Shown: one piece after another, positions 28,301 to 37,300 of the stretch | Layout of the letters: each line of letters begins with the position of its first letter | How positions within the stretch are numbered: the first letter of the stretch is position 1 | Source: Gemmatimonas groenlandica | GTDB taxonomy: Bacteria > Gemmatimonadota > Gemmatimonadetes > Gemmatimonadales > Gemmatimonadaceae | Length of the DNA stretch: 64,000 nt | NCBI RefSeq assembly: GCF_013004105.1 | Contig: NZ_CP053085.1 | Coordinates: forward strand, 62,001-126,000 | Direction of reading: 5' to 3' | The notes under the pieces: model-generated | What the model saw: the letters and a program-made list of their open reading frames with translations, nothing else | Told to the model about the DNA's origin: nothing | The model's database searches: none | Position numbers and translations under genes: made by a program

Positions 28301-28429
28301 TCGCTCAACGGGCATTGGGGGCTGCAAGGAATGCGCGAGCGGGCGGCGGCGGTCGGTGCAACCCTCACGATCGACAGCCATGTAGGGCGCGGCACCGATG
28401 TCGTCGTTTCAATTCGGGCGCCGGGATAA
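25337..28429 (+). CDS. Propeller/Y_Y_Y sensor histidine kinase (paralogue 2)
   Basis: Sensor kinase of 1030 residues counted from ATG 25337. Signal peptide (1-36, ending RTADAQ), propeller repeats (about 45-660), Y_Y_Y domain (about 705-785, VQYRLDGVDRDWVDG and YRFRVRAWNEDG), membrane segment (about 790-812), HisKA_3 with His840 in RELHDTLLSGMTG, HATPase with EALVNARKHS and DDGSGFD. The order and many motifs match the kinase at 1428-4523 closely (VHVEEV, MPERVRVQYRLDG, VLPAWYQT), so the two are paralogues. Start 25337 puts the signal peptide at the N terminus; an in-frame start at 25241 would add 32 residues. No regulator gene is adjacent. Confidence 0.9.
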   Translation: MRNRVGCLCARALRRVLVVATCAAGALSLPRTADAQAPPLRRYHHTVWPFGEAPLSATPSIRRSPDGYLWGSAHNGLVRFDGVRFMVIDGTREPALRLTGRAGRSFTPRHVDREHRLWIVRPDGGLVTYRNGVFRVAFDPVVGHARYTDVYEDGAGGIWVEADSAGRQWIRRLQGEHLVPGSWPAGVPDSGVTVTRPDTADGLWVGTRTQGIWHITPRGIRHFDPPPASSGLAKPERSVYPELQAADGTLWVSAAAGRGGLQHLRAGVWTPVHLDDDPRALSIGMVTQSPDGTVYIASRSAGVLVWRDGHLERRPPGDGAAGMVVQDIVADADGTIWATTDLGLERFRRAAFMTLGRRDGVPFDAPYEMAGDATGSIWVRDRSDNVYRLHESGARAAPDSLTGQRMPLPPALRFQLLAASRGSVWLGLTGGGLARVDGSGTTRVFRGTDLPPKRIWAGVEDADGALWLSTAPRGLGVLRNGRYAPVLLPGLGDNAKAIFVAADSQRRVIAADEQMPVAYAVSSSRAPMRLDSLTPLRKPLEAVAIEASDTLWGVVLPKGGGPDAPPTLVRLAGGRAVEVPLPGPVPGLTGFNVILSVAHDALWFASGGGVGRFPLPALHAAANRGLVAPAPQTFGPPDGLVSPHLTLYGVARMFRATDGRLWLATPGGLSVVDPAAVPVNDTPPPVHVEEVVVGAHELAASELWRIAPNPDRIEIHYTAASPRMPERVRVQYRLDGVDRDWVDGSVPRTATYTQLRPGAYRFRVRAWNEDGVPSTGEAVLAFTVLPAWYQTRWALALAVLAAGAVGAAGMGAVARTRRRRAEAELRGRLAERVRLARELHDTLLSGMTGISMRLDAAAIRASGPLGLDASVLGEMRTLARNTLVEARDAVTAMRNSADDLVPLWDQLADAARRTFADTEVDVRLEREGTTRAYPRDVEAEVVRIATEALVNARKHSACRSVKVRWVDDRRGLRVSVTDDGSGFDQRDASLNGHWGLQGMRERAAAVGATLTIDSHVGRGTDVVVSIRAPG

Positions 28430-28662
28430 GGAACGCCGTGTGTGTCGTCACCGTGTGTGTCGCCACCGTGGGGCTGGCGAGGTCGCGGCGGGCGCCGCGT
28501 CGCTCTGTCCGCTGAAAATCGCGAAGGCTCCACCAAAATGGATGGCAAAAGATCACCCGTCCGAGGGATGCGCCCCCGACGCCGTCCAAACACCCTTTCA
28601 CCGCAGAAAGAAGTGCACGGGGGGAAGCGCGTTAGTCAACGACTGCACGGACGGGGAATACG
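28430..28662. other. Intergenic with short tandem repeat
   Basis: Between the kinase and the dioxygenase fusion, around 28437-28470, a GTGTGTGTCG-CACC unit is present twice in tandem with one substitution. Nothing else was recognised; the Shine-Dalgarno of the next gene (GGGGA at about 28653) lies at its end. Confidence 0.35.
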
Positions 28663-30318
28663 ATGAACAAAGTTCTGGGAATCCATCACGTGACTGCCAT
28701 CGCAAGCGATCCGCAGCGTAACGTGGATTTTTACGCAGGCCTCCTGGGTCTTAGGCTGGTGAAGCGCACCGTCAACTTCGACGATCCGGAAACGTATCAT
28801 CTGTACTACGGAGACGACGTCGGCTCGCCAGGTAGCATCATGACCTTCTTTCCGTGGCCCGGCGCGCGGCGGGGTCGGGTGGGTTCCGGGCAGGTTGCCA
28901 TGGTTGCGTTCTCGGTGCTGCCATCGGCGATCGACTTTTGGTTGGATCGACTCACCCGTCATGGTATCGAACACTCGGGGGCGTGGGCACGGTTCGACGG
29001 CGGTGAGGCGGAACTCGTGATCTCCTTCGAAGATCATGATGGAACGATGCTCGAGATTGTCGGGCACTTTGGCGCCGCCAATCGACGGGGACGCCTCGGG
29101 GCCCCGGGGATTCCTCCCGAGGAAGCACTTCGGGGTTTCCATGGCGTGACGTTGTGGGTGAGCGCGCACGAAGGGACTGGTGCGACGCTCGTTGAAACGC
29201 TCGGGCTCACGATGATCCGCGACGATGGCGAGACGCGGCGTTACCTCACCGCCGGCGAAGCGGGGCAATTTGTAACCGTGCACGCGCGAAGCGGAGGTCG
29301 AGCCGGAATGTCAGGCGCCGGCACCGTTCACCACGTCGCGTGGGCGGTAGAGAGTGACTCCGTGGAGCTGGAAGTGAGGGAGCGAGTGGAACGGGCCGGA
29401 CTATCGCCCACTTCGGTCATCGATCGCACCTACTTTCGCTCGGTGTACTTTCGCGAGCAGTCGGGCATCCTCTTCGAGCTGGCGACCAACCAGCCAGGAT
29501 TTCTCGTGGACGAACCGATGGACACGTTGGGAGAGCAGTTGATGCTTCCGCCGCGGTATGAAAGCGCACGCGAGGCGATCGAGTCGGTATTGCCGCCGCT
29601 CCATCTCGCCCCCCCTCAAGGGACTGCGGCACTCGATGCCGCCGCTGCCGGCGGACCCGAGGACGTCAGTGCCGATGCGCTCGGCTTCGCACACCGATAT
29701 CTGCCGCCCACCGCCGGCGCCGAGTCGGTTGGAGCAACTACGCTGTTGCTGCTGCACGGTACGGGAGGGGATGAGGAGGACCTCATCCCTCTCGGGCGCG
29801 AACTTCTGCCGGGCGCCGGGCTGCTCAGCCCCAGAGGTCAAGTGCTCGAGAACGGTGCTCCACGCTTTTTCCGACGACTCGCGGAGGGCGTTTTCGATCA
29901 GGAAGATCTTGCTAAAAGGACCGACGATCTCGCGGTGTTCATCCGTCAAGCGATTGTGAACTACCGACTCGAGAAAGATGGCGTGATCGCGGTTGGATTT
30001 TCCAACGGAGCAAACATCGCGGCAAGTCTGCTGCTAAAGCATCCAGGACTACTCCGCGCGGCGGTGTTGTTGAGTCCAATGATTCCATTTCGGCCGGACA
30101 AGGACGTGGACCTCAGTCGAACGCCAGTGTTCATCGGTGCCAGCCGGGCCGATCATATCGTGCCACCGGACCAAACGACCGCACTGGCGAGCATGCTCAG
30201 GGACTACGGCGCGGAAGTCATGTTGCACTGGGGGAGTGGTGGTCATGCGATTACGCAGACGGAGATAAAGGCCGCGGGCGAGTGGCTTGTGGGCCAAGTG
30301 ACGCCCAGTGGGGTGTAA
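28663..30318 (+). CDS. Ring-cleaving dioxygenase (MhqO/MhqE-like) fused to carboxylesterase (MhqD-like)
   Basis: Fusion of 551 residues. Residues 1-300 form a two-module VOC (glyoxalase) dioxygenase: first metal His9 in GIHHVTAI, second His224 in VHHVAWAV, and Glu272 in GILFELATN, as in hydroquinone-type ring-cleavage or MhqO-like enzymes. Residues about 355-551 form a phospholipase/carboxylesterase: LLHGTGGDEEDL, elbow GFSNGA with Ser447, Asp497 in RADHIVP and His528 in GGHAIT. In Bacillus, mhqO/mhqE and mhqD are separate genes induced by quinones. The fusion suggests the two act on the same molecule: an aromatic ring is opened and an ester or lactone product hydrolysed. Cytoplasmic. No MarR repressor is adjacent. 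Confidence 0.87.
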   Translation: MNKVLGIHHVTAIASDPQRNVDFYAGLLGLRLVKRTVNFDDPETYHLYYGDDVGSPGSIMTFFPWPGARRGRVGSGQVAMVAFSVLPSAIDFWLDRLTRHGIEHSGAWARFDGGEAELVISFEDHDGTMLEIVGHFGAANRRGRLGAPGIPPEEALRGFHGVTLWVSAHEGTGATLVETLGLTMIRDDGETRRYLTAGEAGQFVTVHARSGGRAGMSGAGTVHHVAWAVESDSVELEVRERVERAGLSPTSVIDRTYFRSVYFREQSGILFELATNQPGFLVDEPMDTLGEQLMLPPRYESAREAIESVLPPLHLAPPQGTAALDAAAAGGPEDVSADALGFAHRYLPPTAGAESVGATTLLLLHGTGGDEEDLIPLGRELLPGAGLLSPRGQVLENGAPRFFRRLAEGVFDQEDLAKRTDDLAVFIRQAIVNYRLEKDGVIAVGFSNGANIAASLLLKHPGLLRAAVLLSPMIPFRPDKDVDLSRTPVFIGASRADHIVPPDQTTALASMLRDYGAEVMLHWGSGGHAITQTEIKAAGEWLVGQVTPSGV

Positions 30319-30510
30319 CCCCCGTAAAGGCGGCAGAGAACTCTATCGGCGGCCGCTGTGGCGCGGCAGACGCTAACGAAAGTGCTTGACGCTCCCCCAT
30401 TCGTGGTATTCGAGGACTCGTAGAAAGACGGACGCGCACGCCGAGCGGAATCGCCAACATACGAGGCACTCTTCGAGCGGTCCGCGCATTCCGACCACAC
30501 AGAGGAACGT

Positions 30511-31083
30511 ATGGCGAGCCTTGGTATCCTGAGCACTTGGGAGTCGGCGCCAGTTGGCCAAATGCGGGATGATTTTGGTGGATTCCGACAGAGCGGAGTT
30601 CCGCCGGTGGGTGGCTCTGTAGGGAGCCCTCAGGTCATCGGCCTGCTCAGCGAACGCCTACGCGACTGTATCGCATTGCAGTGGAACTGCAGTCAGGCGC
30701 GCTCTGTCATCATATCCCAGGCTTCCAATGGTTTGCGCGAATTGTCGGAGGAGGTGCACGGCGCCGTGCTCGCCTATGCGGACTTGATCGCAGAACGAGT
30801 CGAGGAGCTCGGGGGTGTTGTTGACGGCACGATCTGTGGTGTCGAGGCGCGCATCACTCCCTTTCGCTCGTCTGCCGCCGATCGGGGCGCCTCGGCGTTC
30901 TCGAGACTGATGTCTGACGTGCTCTGGGAGTTCGATCGGTCGACGCGGAGGAGTATCGTGACCCTGAATATGCTGGGTGATACCGTCTGCGTCGATTTGA
31001 TGCTGGAGGTCGCCAGCGGAATTGATCAGTGGAAATCGCGCATAGCCGCGCACCATTCCTCGGGGAGTGCGGGAGTGGCGTGA
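30511..31083 (+). CDS. Dps-like ferritin protein with altered ferroxidase site
   Basis: Four-helix Dps-like protein of 190 residues. It aligns without gaps over the ferroxidase region to the true Dps at 33520-34110 (CIALQ...VLAYADLIAERVEELGGVVDGT versus CIDLQ...VLDYGDLIAERIVQLGGVADGT). Of the five ligands, the first His becomes Arg64, the second His becomes Arg76 and the first Asp becomes Glu80; only Asp91 and Glu95 remain. Iron oxidation is therefore doubtful; it may mix with the normal Dps, bind DNA, or serve as a structural subunit. The ORF is intact, and the ATG follows AGAGGAACGT, arguing that it is expressed. It stands alone on the plus strand. Confidence 0.75.
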   Translation: MASLGILSTWESAPVGQMRDDFGGFRQSGVPPVGGSVGSPQVIGLLSERLRDCIALQWNCSQARSVIISQASNGLRELSEEVHGAVLAYADLIAERVEELGGVVDGTICGVEARITPFRSSAADRGASAFSRLMSDVLWEFDRSTRRSIVTLNMLGDTVCVDLMLEVASGIDQWKSRIAAHHSSGSAGVA

Positions 31084-31546
31084 CCATGGCTCGGTCAGAC
31101 GGGCGCGTCGTCAGCAGATGGAGCTATACGACGTCGTGCAAACCACGCCTTCTGCCGCCGCAGCGACGCTCAATGCGAACTGGCACTTCAGTTCGCGCGA
31201 TTATCTCCCGCCGCGATACCTCACTGGCCGACAATCCTACTACCCCACACGGGTGAGCGAAGAAGTACCTGAATGATGGACGCGCGGCAAAGTGCGACTG
31301 CCGATCGTACATGCACGGCCGCATAGCCTCGCAGCAGCGTCGCGCGGAAGTATGCGTCATTCACCCAGGAGGAACCTATGCCGGCACAGAATAGTCGTGA
31401 CCGCAACTGTGGACGCGCTGTCGGAGCGTCGGCGTGGCGAATCCCGCTTGCCGACAGAGCGATCGCACGAGGGACCGTTCAGCCGGCGCCGACGTGCAGG
31501 GCGCATCACACTCGTGCACCACGTTCAGCACACGGAGGAACGCCCA
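31084..31546. other. Gene-poor stretch with possible nitroreductase remnant
   Basis: No intact gene. At 31118 a frame begins MELYDVVQTT, resembling the start of nitroreductase-family proteins (MELYDVMRTT), but the following residues do not continue the family and the frame stops by about 31276. This may be a short decayed fragment; the match is only about ten residues, so it is weak. The rest shows nothing recognisable. Confidence 0.3.
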
Positions 31547-31853
31547 GTGAATGATATGGCATCATGCGCGGTTTCTCGACGAGACTTTCTCGTGAGGGTG
31601 GGCGCGGTTGGTGGCGCCGCATGGCTGGCCCTGCGGAGCCTGCTCGCGGCGGAGCGAATGCTCGGCGAGGCGTTGGCGCTGTCAGACGGACCTGGTCAAA
31701 TCATCCGCAATGCCGCGGCGACTGATCCAATCCAAGTGCAGGCCCTTACGCGAGACTATCGCGGCAAAGCCGACGATGATGTTCGACGGGGCGTACGGCA
31801 AAGAGATCATAGGGCCGAACTTCTTCACGCGTCTCGTATACAAGGGCGTGTAG
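31547..31853 (+). pseudogene. Frameshifted remnant of a twin-arginine-signal protein
   Basis: A GTG at 31547, preceded by GGAGGAA, starts a frame with a twin-arginine signal: SRRDFLVRVGAVGGAAWLAL. The frame continues to about DYRG (31770), after which sense seems to pass to another frame reading KPTMMFDGAYGKEIIG and PNFFTRLVYKGV before a stop at 31851-31853. One extra base near 31773 would explain it. Only about 100 codons remain, so the original gene was both frameshifted and internally deleted. The signal-peptide style (VSRRDFLVRVGAVGGA) resembles exported flavin oxidoreductases, but the family is not proven. Confidence 0.5.
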
Positions 31854-31907
31854 TACGATCGCACCATCCGCGTGCGCTCGCAGCAACCCATACAAGAGGA
31901 TCTCACA

Positions 31908-32957
31908 GTGCCACTCATTCACGCGTCCCCACGGTCGCTCCGATTGGCTGTGCAGTCAGTTCTCATGCTTATCGCCACCGAGCCCTCGTTCCCCCTCGTG
32001 CAGTCGCTTCGGGCGCAGGCCGCTTCCGTTGCGAATAGCCGAACGTCTGCGGCCGCAGTCGTCAGGTATAAGACGGTCAGCATCGACGGGCTCGAAATCT
32101 TCTACCGTGAGGCTGGCCCGCCGACGGCCCCGGTGATTCTGCTTCTCCACGGTTTTCCGACGTCGTCTCAGATGTTTCGCAATCTCATACCGGCCCTGGC
32201 CGACAAGTATCGCGTGATCGCGCCCGACTACCCGGGCTACGGGCAGTCAAGTATGCCCAGCCATGAGAAATTTCGGTACACGTTCGCTAACCTCACCGAC
32301 ATCACGGACAAGTTTACGCAGCGGCTCGGCCTATCGCACTACGTGCTGTACGTCATGGACTACGGTGGTCCTGTAGGCTTTCGCCTGGCGTTGGCTCATC
32401 CCGATCGCGTCGACGCGTTTGTCGTTCAGAACGGGAATGCCTACGAGGAGGGGCTTCGTGACTTTTGGATTCCTTTCAAAGCATACTGGAGAGACTCAAC
32501 AGCCGAGCACCGCAGTGCTCTCCGGAGTCTCCTGGCCAGTGACGCTACGAAATGGCAGTATCTCACTGGTGTCCGCGATACAGCTCGGATCAGTCCTGAC
32601 AACTGGACCATCGATCAACGCCTCTTGGATCGGCCGGGCAATGACGAGATCCAGCTCGACCTCTTCTACGACTACGGCTCGAACGTTCCGCTGTATCCGC
32701 AGTTCCAGTCGTACTTTCGACACTATCAGCCGCCAATGTTGATCGTGTGGGGAAAAGACGATCCGATCTTCCCGTGGCAGGGTGCGATGCCGTATCAAAG
32801 GGATGTAGAGAACCTTGAGCTCCATCTTCTCAACACGGGACACTTCGCACTTGAGGAGAAGGGCGACGAAATTGCGGCGCGCATCCGCGCATTCCTGCCG
32901 AAGTATCTCAAAGGGAAGGCTGGCGCCAGTCGAGTGAGTAGCTCTACGGCACGATAG
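31908..32957 (+). CDS. Alpha/beta hydrolase, epoxide hydrolase/dehalogenase-like
   Basis: Hydrolase of 349 residues (from GTG 31908). A hydrophobic N-terminal stretch (about 10-38) may be an export signal ending SLRAQA. Core motifs: [20 protein letters not shown] (78-97), [10 protein letters not shown] (107-115), elbow [10 protein letters not shown] with Asp151 as likely nucleophile, acid residue in WGKDDPIFP, and His312 in NTGHFALEE. An Asp nucleophile with HGFPTSS is typical of epoxide hydrolases and haloalkane dehalogenases. GTG 31908 is chosen because GAGGA lies 7 nt upstream; the in-frame GTG at 31872 has no such site. It follows the twin-arginine remnant and may once have shared its operon. 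Confidence 0.84.
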   Translation: MPLIHASPRSLRLAVQSVLMLIATEPSFPLVQSLRAQAASVANSRTSAAAVVRYKTVSIDGLEIFYREAGPPTAPVILLLHGFPTSSQMFRNLIPALADKYRVIAPDYPGYGQSSMPSHEKFRYTFANLTDITDKFTQRLGLSHYVLYVMDYGGPVGFRLALAHPDRVDAFVVQNGNAYEEGLRDFWIPFKAYWRDSTAEHRSALRSLLASDATKWQYLTGVRDTARISPDNWTIDQRLLDRPGNDEIQLDLFYDYGSNVPLYPQFQSYFRHYQPPMLIVWGKDDPIFPWQGAMPYQRDVENLELHLLNTGHFALEEKGDEIAARIRAFLPKYLKGKAGASRVSSSTAR

Positions 32958-33062
32958 TGGCGATGGCATAGGGAGGTCCTTGCCGTTCGCGATCGATGAC
33001 CCGCACGTTCACGTACGATGAGCAAGCGCTTCGCGTAGATCAACTTCAACTGGGAGTGCGGT

Positions 33063-33416
33063 ATGTCGACCCATCGTTTCAGCGACACAGCCGGCGACGA
33101 CGAAGAAGCGTCTCTTCGTCATCGAGTCGAAGTCGAGATCGCAGATCGATTGCGTAGCAGAGGTGTGCGTCTGGTCGGCGGCGAGTCAGCCGCGGCCCTC
33201 GCCGACCTGCTCGAAGCCGTAGAGCAGTTCGAGACAGTCGTTGAGGCGAGGGGCGGCGACCTTATGGTTGACGAGTCCATCGACGGTCGCCCTCCCATTG
33301 CCCCGGACAATCCAGCGTTCGTGTTGCCGGCGCGAGAGGTACACGAGTCTGCGGAAGCATACACGCGGCGAGTGCTCGAGCATGCAAGAGAGCTCCGGCG
33401 ACACATCAAGCATTGA
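33063..33416 (+). CDS. Small acidic hypothetical protein
   Basis: Protein of 117 residues not recognised. It is charged and helical in appearance: an N-terminal helix EASLRHRVEVEIADRLRSRGVRLVGGES, a second helix AAALADLLEAVEQFETVVEARGG, a Pro-rich link IDGRPPIAPDNPAF and a C-terminal helix EAYTRRVLEHARELRRHIKH. No Cys, signal peptide or membrane segment. The ATG follows GGGAG at good distance. It lies just upstream (convergent) of dps. Coding is supported by the ribosome binding site and codon use only. Confidence 0.55.
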   Translation: MSTHRFSDTAGDDEEASLRHRVEVEIADRLRSRGVRLVGGESAAALADLLEAVEQFETVVEARGGDLMVDESIDGRPPIAPDNPAFVLPAREVHESAEAYTRRVLEHARELRRHIKH

Positions 33417-33519
33417 TCGCTCAAACGACGATTCGCGGCGCAGCTACTGCCGACGTCAAGCAATTGTCCAGGTTCTCGCCGCGCCAGTCATGATAATTGA
33501 GCGGCGAGCTTCGACGACA

Positions 33520-34110
33520 TCAGCGCGCCGCGTGTCCCCCTTCGTGCTGCTCGTGTGCCTCCACGAACCACAGCCAGCGGTCCACCCCGCGGGCCACTTC
33601 CGTAAGCACGTCCGCGCTTACGGCGTCTTCCAGCGCGTTCATTTCTTCGATGCCGATGCGAGCAGTCCGGCCGAACTGCGACAGTGAATCCGAGAGCGCT
33701 GCCACGTGTTGATGGCCGGCGGACAACGCGCCAGGATAGTCGATGAGCTCGGAGCGTTGAGCGACCTGTTTGACCGTGCCATCGGCGACCCCGCCCAACT
33801 GGACAATGCGTTCTGCGATCAGGTCGCCATAATCGAGGACCGACGCGTGAATGCGGTCGAACAGTTCGTGCAAGCTGAGAAACTTGTGCCCCTTCACGTT
33901 CCAGTGTGCGTGCTTGCAATGACTTTGAAGATCGATGCATGCGGCTAGGCGCTGACCAAGAAGGCTTACCACCTCGGATCGCGTAGACGCTGGGATGTCG
34001 AGCTTCGTGCTGAACGGGAGTAGGTCACGCTCCGACTGACCGTCGCTCGATACCATCGAGGTCTCAACGACACCACGAACGCCAGCCGCTGACACGGTTT
34101 TCTGAGACAT
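33520..34110 (-). CDS. dps: Dps, DNA-protecting ferritin
   Basis: Mini-ferritin of 196 residues that oxidises and stores iron with peroxide and usually coats DNA during stress. The complete inter-subunit ferroxidase site is present with the spacing of E. coli Dps: His69 (AHWNVKG), His81 and Asp85 (LHELFD), Asp96 and Glu100 (GDLIAER). VQLGGVADGT is also typical. The N-terminal 40 residues are flexible and partly basic, as in Dps proteins that bind DNA. ATG 34110 is preferred because AGGTG lies upstream and the family begins here; an in-frame start at 34218 adds an unlikely tail. A Dps-like paralogue lacking half of the ligands lies at 30511-31083. Confidence 0.93.
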   Translation of the reverse strand: MSQKTVSAAGVRGVVETSMVSSDGQSERDLLPFSTKLDIPASTRSEVVSLLGQRLAACIDLQSHCKHAHWNVKGHKFLSLHELFDRIHASVLDYGDLIAERIVQLGGVADGTVKQVAQRSELIDYPGALSAGHQHVAALSDSLSQFGRTARIGIEEMNALEDAVSADVLTEVARGVDRWLWFVEAHEQHEGGHAAR

Positions 34111-34330
34111 GGATTCACCTGATGTAGTGAGGGGACGGACGTACGACGACACTTTTGGCGACGCCTGCTGACTATTTCGTGAAAGCTGTGAGTGCCGCGA
34201 CGCCGGCGCATCCTCCATTCGGTGAGTATTGCACTACCTCGATCGGGTGCAGGTTGCATCCCGCGACGGTAGCGTCGCGGGCCATCAACCGCATGCTCTT
34301 CGGCGGGCACGCGGTGGCCGCGTGGGACGC

Positions 34331-37300
34331 CTACCGGTAGTTGTGCCCCTTTACATGCTGCTCGCCGCCACCGAGCTCCAGCGCCTTGAACTGTTTGGCG
34401 CGCACATTCACCACATGCTGTTCTACCTGCAGCGTGCCGCGAATGAGCAGCATCGGTGAGCGGGAAATGAGCAGCGCATGTTCTTCGAAGCGATCGGGGG
34501 TGATCACGATATTGATCATCCCCGTTTCGTCTTCGAGCGTGAGAAAGACGAATCCCTTGGCGGTGCCCGGGCGCTGACGACAGATCACCAGGCCGGCCAC
34601 GGCCACGCGCTGTCCATCCTTGCCCTGTTCGTGCGCTTCACGGGCCGACAGCACGCCGTTGGGTGCCAGAATGGGGCGCACATGCTTCATGGGATGCCCG
34701 GCCAACGACAGCCCGGTCATGCGGTAGTCGGCTTCTGTGAGTTCGATGGGTGTATAGGCCGGCAATTGCGTGGGCACGGGCTGCGCCTCAAAAGGCGCCA
34801 GCGGCAACTCGGGACCACGGGTGGAGGCCATCACTTCCCAGAGCGCTACGCGCCGTCGCCGTTCGGCCGGTTCGTGCGCGAACATGCTGTCGAAGGCACC
34901 GGCTTCGGCCAGTCGTCGCCACGAGGTCTTGTCGAGCGACACCCGACGCACAGCGTCTTCGACACTGGTGAACGGACCGTGCACCAACGCCGCTTCGAGC
35001 GCGCGACGGGCCTTGGCGCCGAGTCCACGTACGAGTCGCACCCCCAGGCGCACGGCTACCACATCGCGCATGGGTTGCGGGTCGATCTGACGACCCCAGC
35101 GCACCACGCCATCGTTGGGCACGAGCACGCGTCCGTCGGCCATTTCGAGGGCGTGATCCCACGTACTGCGCGTGAGATCGACCGGTCGCACTTCCACACC
35201 GTGTCGCTTGGCGTCTTCGATGAGGGTGCCCGGCGCGTAGAAACCCATCGGTTGCGCGTTCAGAATGGCCGCGGTGTACTCCGGCGCGTAGTAGTGCCGG
35301 AGCCAGGCGGTGGCGTACACGATGAGCGCAAAACTGGCCGCATGACTTTCGGGGAAACCGTAGTCGGCGAAGGCGTTGATCTGGTTGTAAATGCGACGGC
35401 CGGTTTCTTCCGGGATGCCGTTCTTCGCCATGCCGGCGATCAGTTCTTCGCAGATCTGCGCCATGCGTTCACGCGAGCGCTTGTGCCCCATGGCGCGCCG
35501 CAGTTGATCGGCTTGCGTGGGCGTGAATCCTGCGGCAACGATCGCCACCTGCATGCCCTGCTCCTGAAACAGTGGCACGCCCAGCGTGCGCTTGAGCACC
35601 TTCTCGAGCATGGGATGCGGATAGGTGACCGGCTCGAGTCCGGCGCGCCGTCGCAGATACGGATGTACCATCTCGCCCTGAATGGGCCCCGGCCGGATGA
35701 GCGCGACCTCGACCACGAGATCGTAGAAGCAGCGCGGTTTCAACCGCGGCAGCGTGTTCATCTGCGCGCGACTCTCGATCTGGAAGAGCCCCACGGTATC
35801 GGCGCGACACATCACGTCGTACACCGCCTGATCGCTCATGTCGAGCTGCCCGAGATCGATCGTGGTGCCGCGCGTGTGCCGGATGTACAACAGACAATCC
35901 TGCACCACGGTGAGCATGCCGAGCCCCAGCAAGTCGATCTTGACCAAGCCGACGGGATCGAGATCGTCCTTCTCCCACTGAATCACCGTACGCCCTGGCA
36001 TGGAGGCGGGCTCGATGGGCACGATGGAGCCCAGTGGCTCTTCGGTGAGAATGAACCCGCCCACGTGAATGGAGCGGTGACGTGGCAGCTGGTGCAGGCC
36101 GGCCACGACGTCAGCCAAGCGACGCACCCGTTCGTCGTTGGGGTCGAGACCGGCGCGCTCGAGTACCTCGCGGCCACTGGCGGTGTCGCGCGTGGCGGTG
36201 GTACGGTTACGGCGTTCTTCGTGACTCTCCGTTTCACTCGGGCGGCTGTTGTCACTGCCCTTGGCCAGCGGACCGAGTTGCGCGCGGGCGTCGGCCGCGA
36301 TCTTCCGCTCGGCCTGCATATCGATGACCTGTGCCCACGTGCCGTCGCGGTCGGTGGGGCCCTTGGGGGCGCGCTGGGCGGAACTTTTCGTTTGTGACTT
36401 CGTTTGCGTCGACGCCACTTTGCGTGACGCCTCACGCACCACGCGGGCCTTGGTGGTGGCTTCGGTGCCGCCGATCATCTGTTGACCCAGGCGGTCGGCG
36501 TCGGTGGTGCCTGGTGCGGCAGGTGGTACGGCAGCCTCGCCTTCGGGTGACGGTGTATCGACCCGCAATGCATCAGCCGTGCTCCGCGCACTGAACCGAT
36601 CACTGAGCGACGCCAGCATGTCGCCCTGCTGCACCGAGAAGCCCAGCACGCGCGCCGCGTCGCGCACGGCGCTGCGTCCCCGCCAGGTGATCTGCTCGCA
36701 CACCATAGCCGCGTGTTCGCGGCCGTAGCGATTGTACACATACTGCAGCACGCGCTCGCGATCGCGGTGCGCGAAGTCGATGTCGATATCGGGCGGCTCC
36801 TTGCGTCCTTCGCTCAAGAACCGCTCGAACAACAGCTCCATGCGAATGGGATCGACCGCCGTGATGCCTAGGCAGTAGCACACGGCCGAATTGGCGGCGG
36901 AGCCACGGCCCTGGCAGAGAATCCCTTCACGTCGCGCGAAGCGGACGATGTCCCACACGGTGAGAAAGAATCCGGCGAGATCGAGCTTGCCGATCATCGC
37001 CAGTTCGTGCGCGAGTTGGGTGTCGTGCTTAGGCGTGCGCGACGTGTTCCAGCGTTCGTAAGCGCCCTGTTCCACCAAGCGCGTGAGATACTCCTGCGCG
37101 CTGATACCGGGTGGCAGGGGAAACGCCGGCATGGATGGCTTGAGCTGTTCCAGCCGGAACGCGCACCGTTCGGCGATGGCCAGCGTGGCCTTGACGCCTT
37201 CCTCCGCGCCACGCCATCGCTGATAAATGAGTGACGGCTTCTTGAGCGCCCACTCGGCGTTGGGACGCAGGCGCGTGCCCATGGTGTCGAGCGTGCGTTC

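Noticed and set aside
28437-28470. GTGTGTGTCG tandem repeat as a regulatory array
   Set aside because: Only two imperfect units; most likely a simple duplication.
34478-36397. Long plus-strand open frame of about 640 codons opposite dnaE2
   Set aside because: It lies entirely antisense to a confidently identified gene; composition (His/Arg/Gly-rich, no domain) is what GC-rich codon bias produces on the opposite strand.
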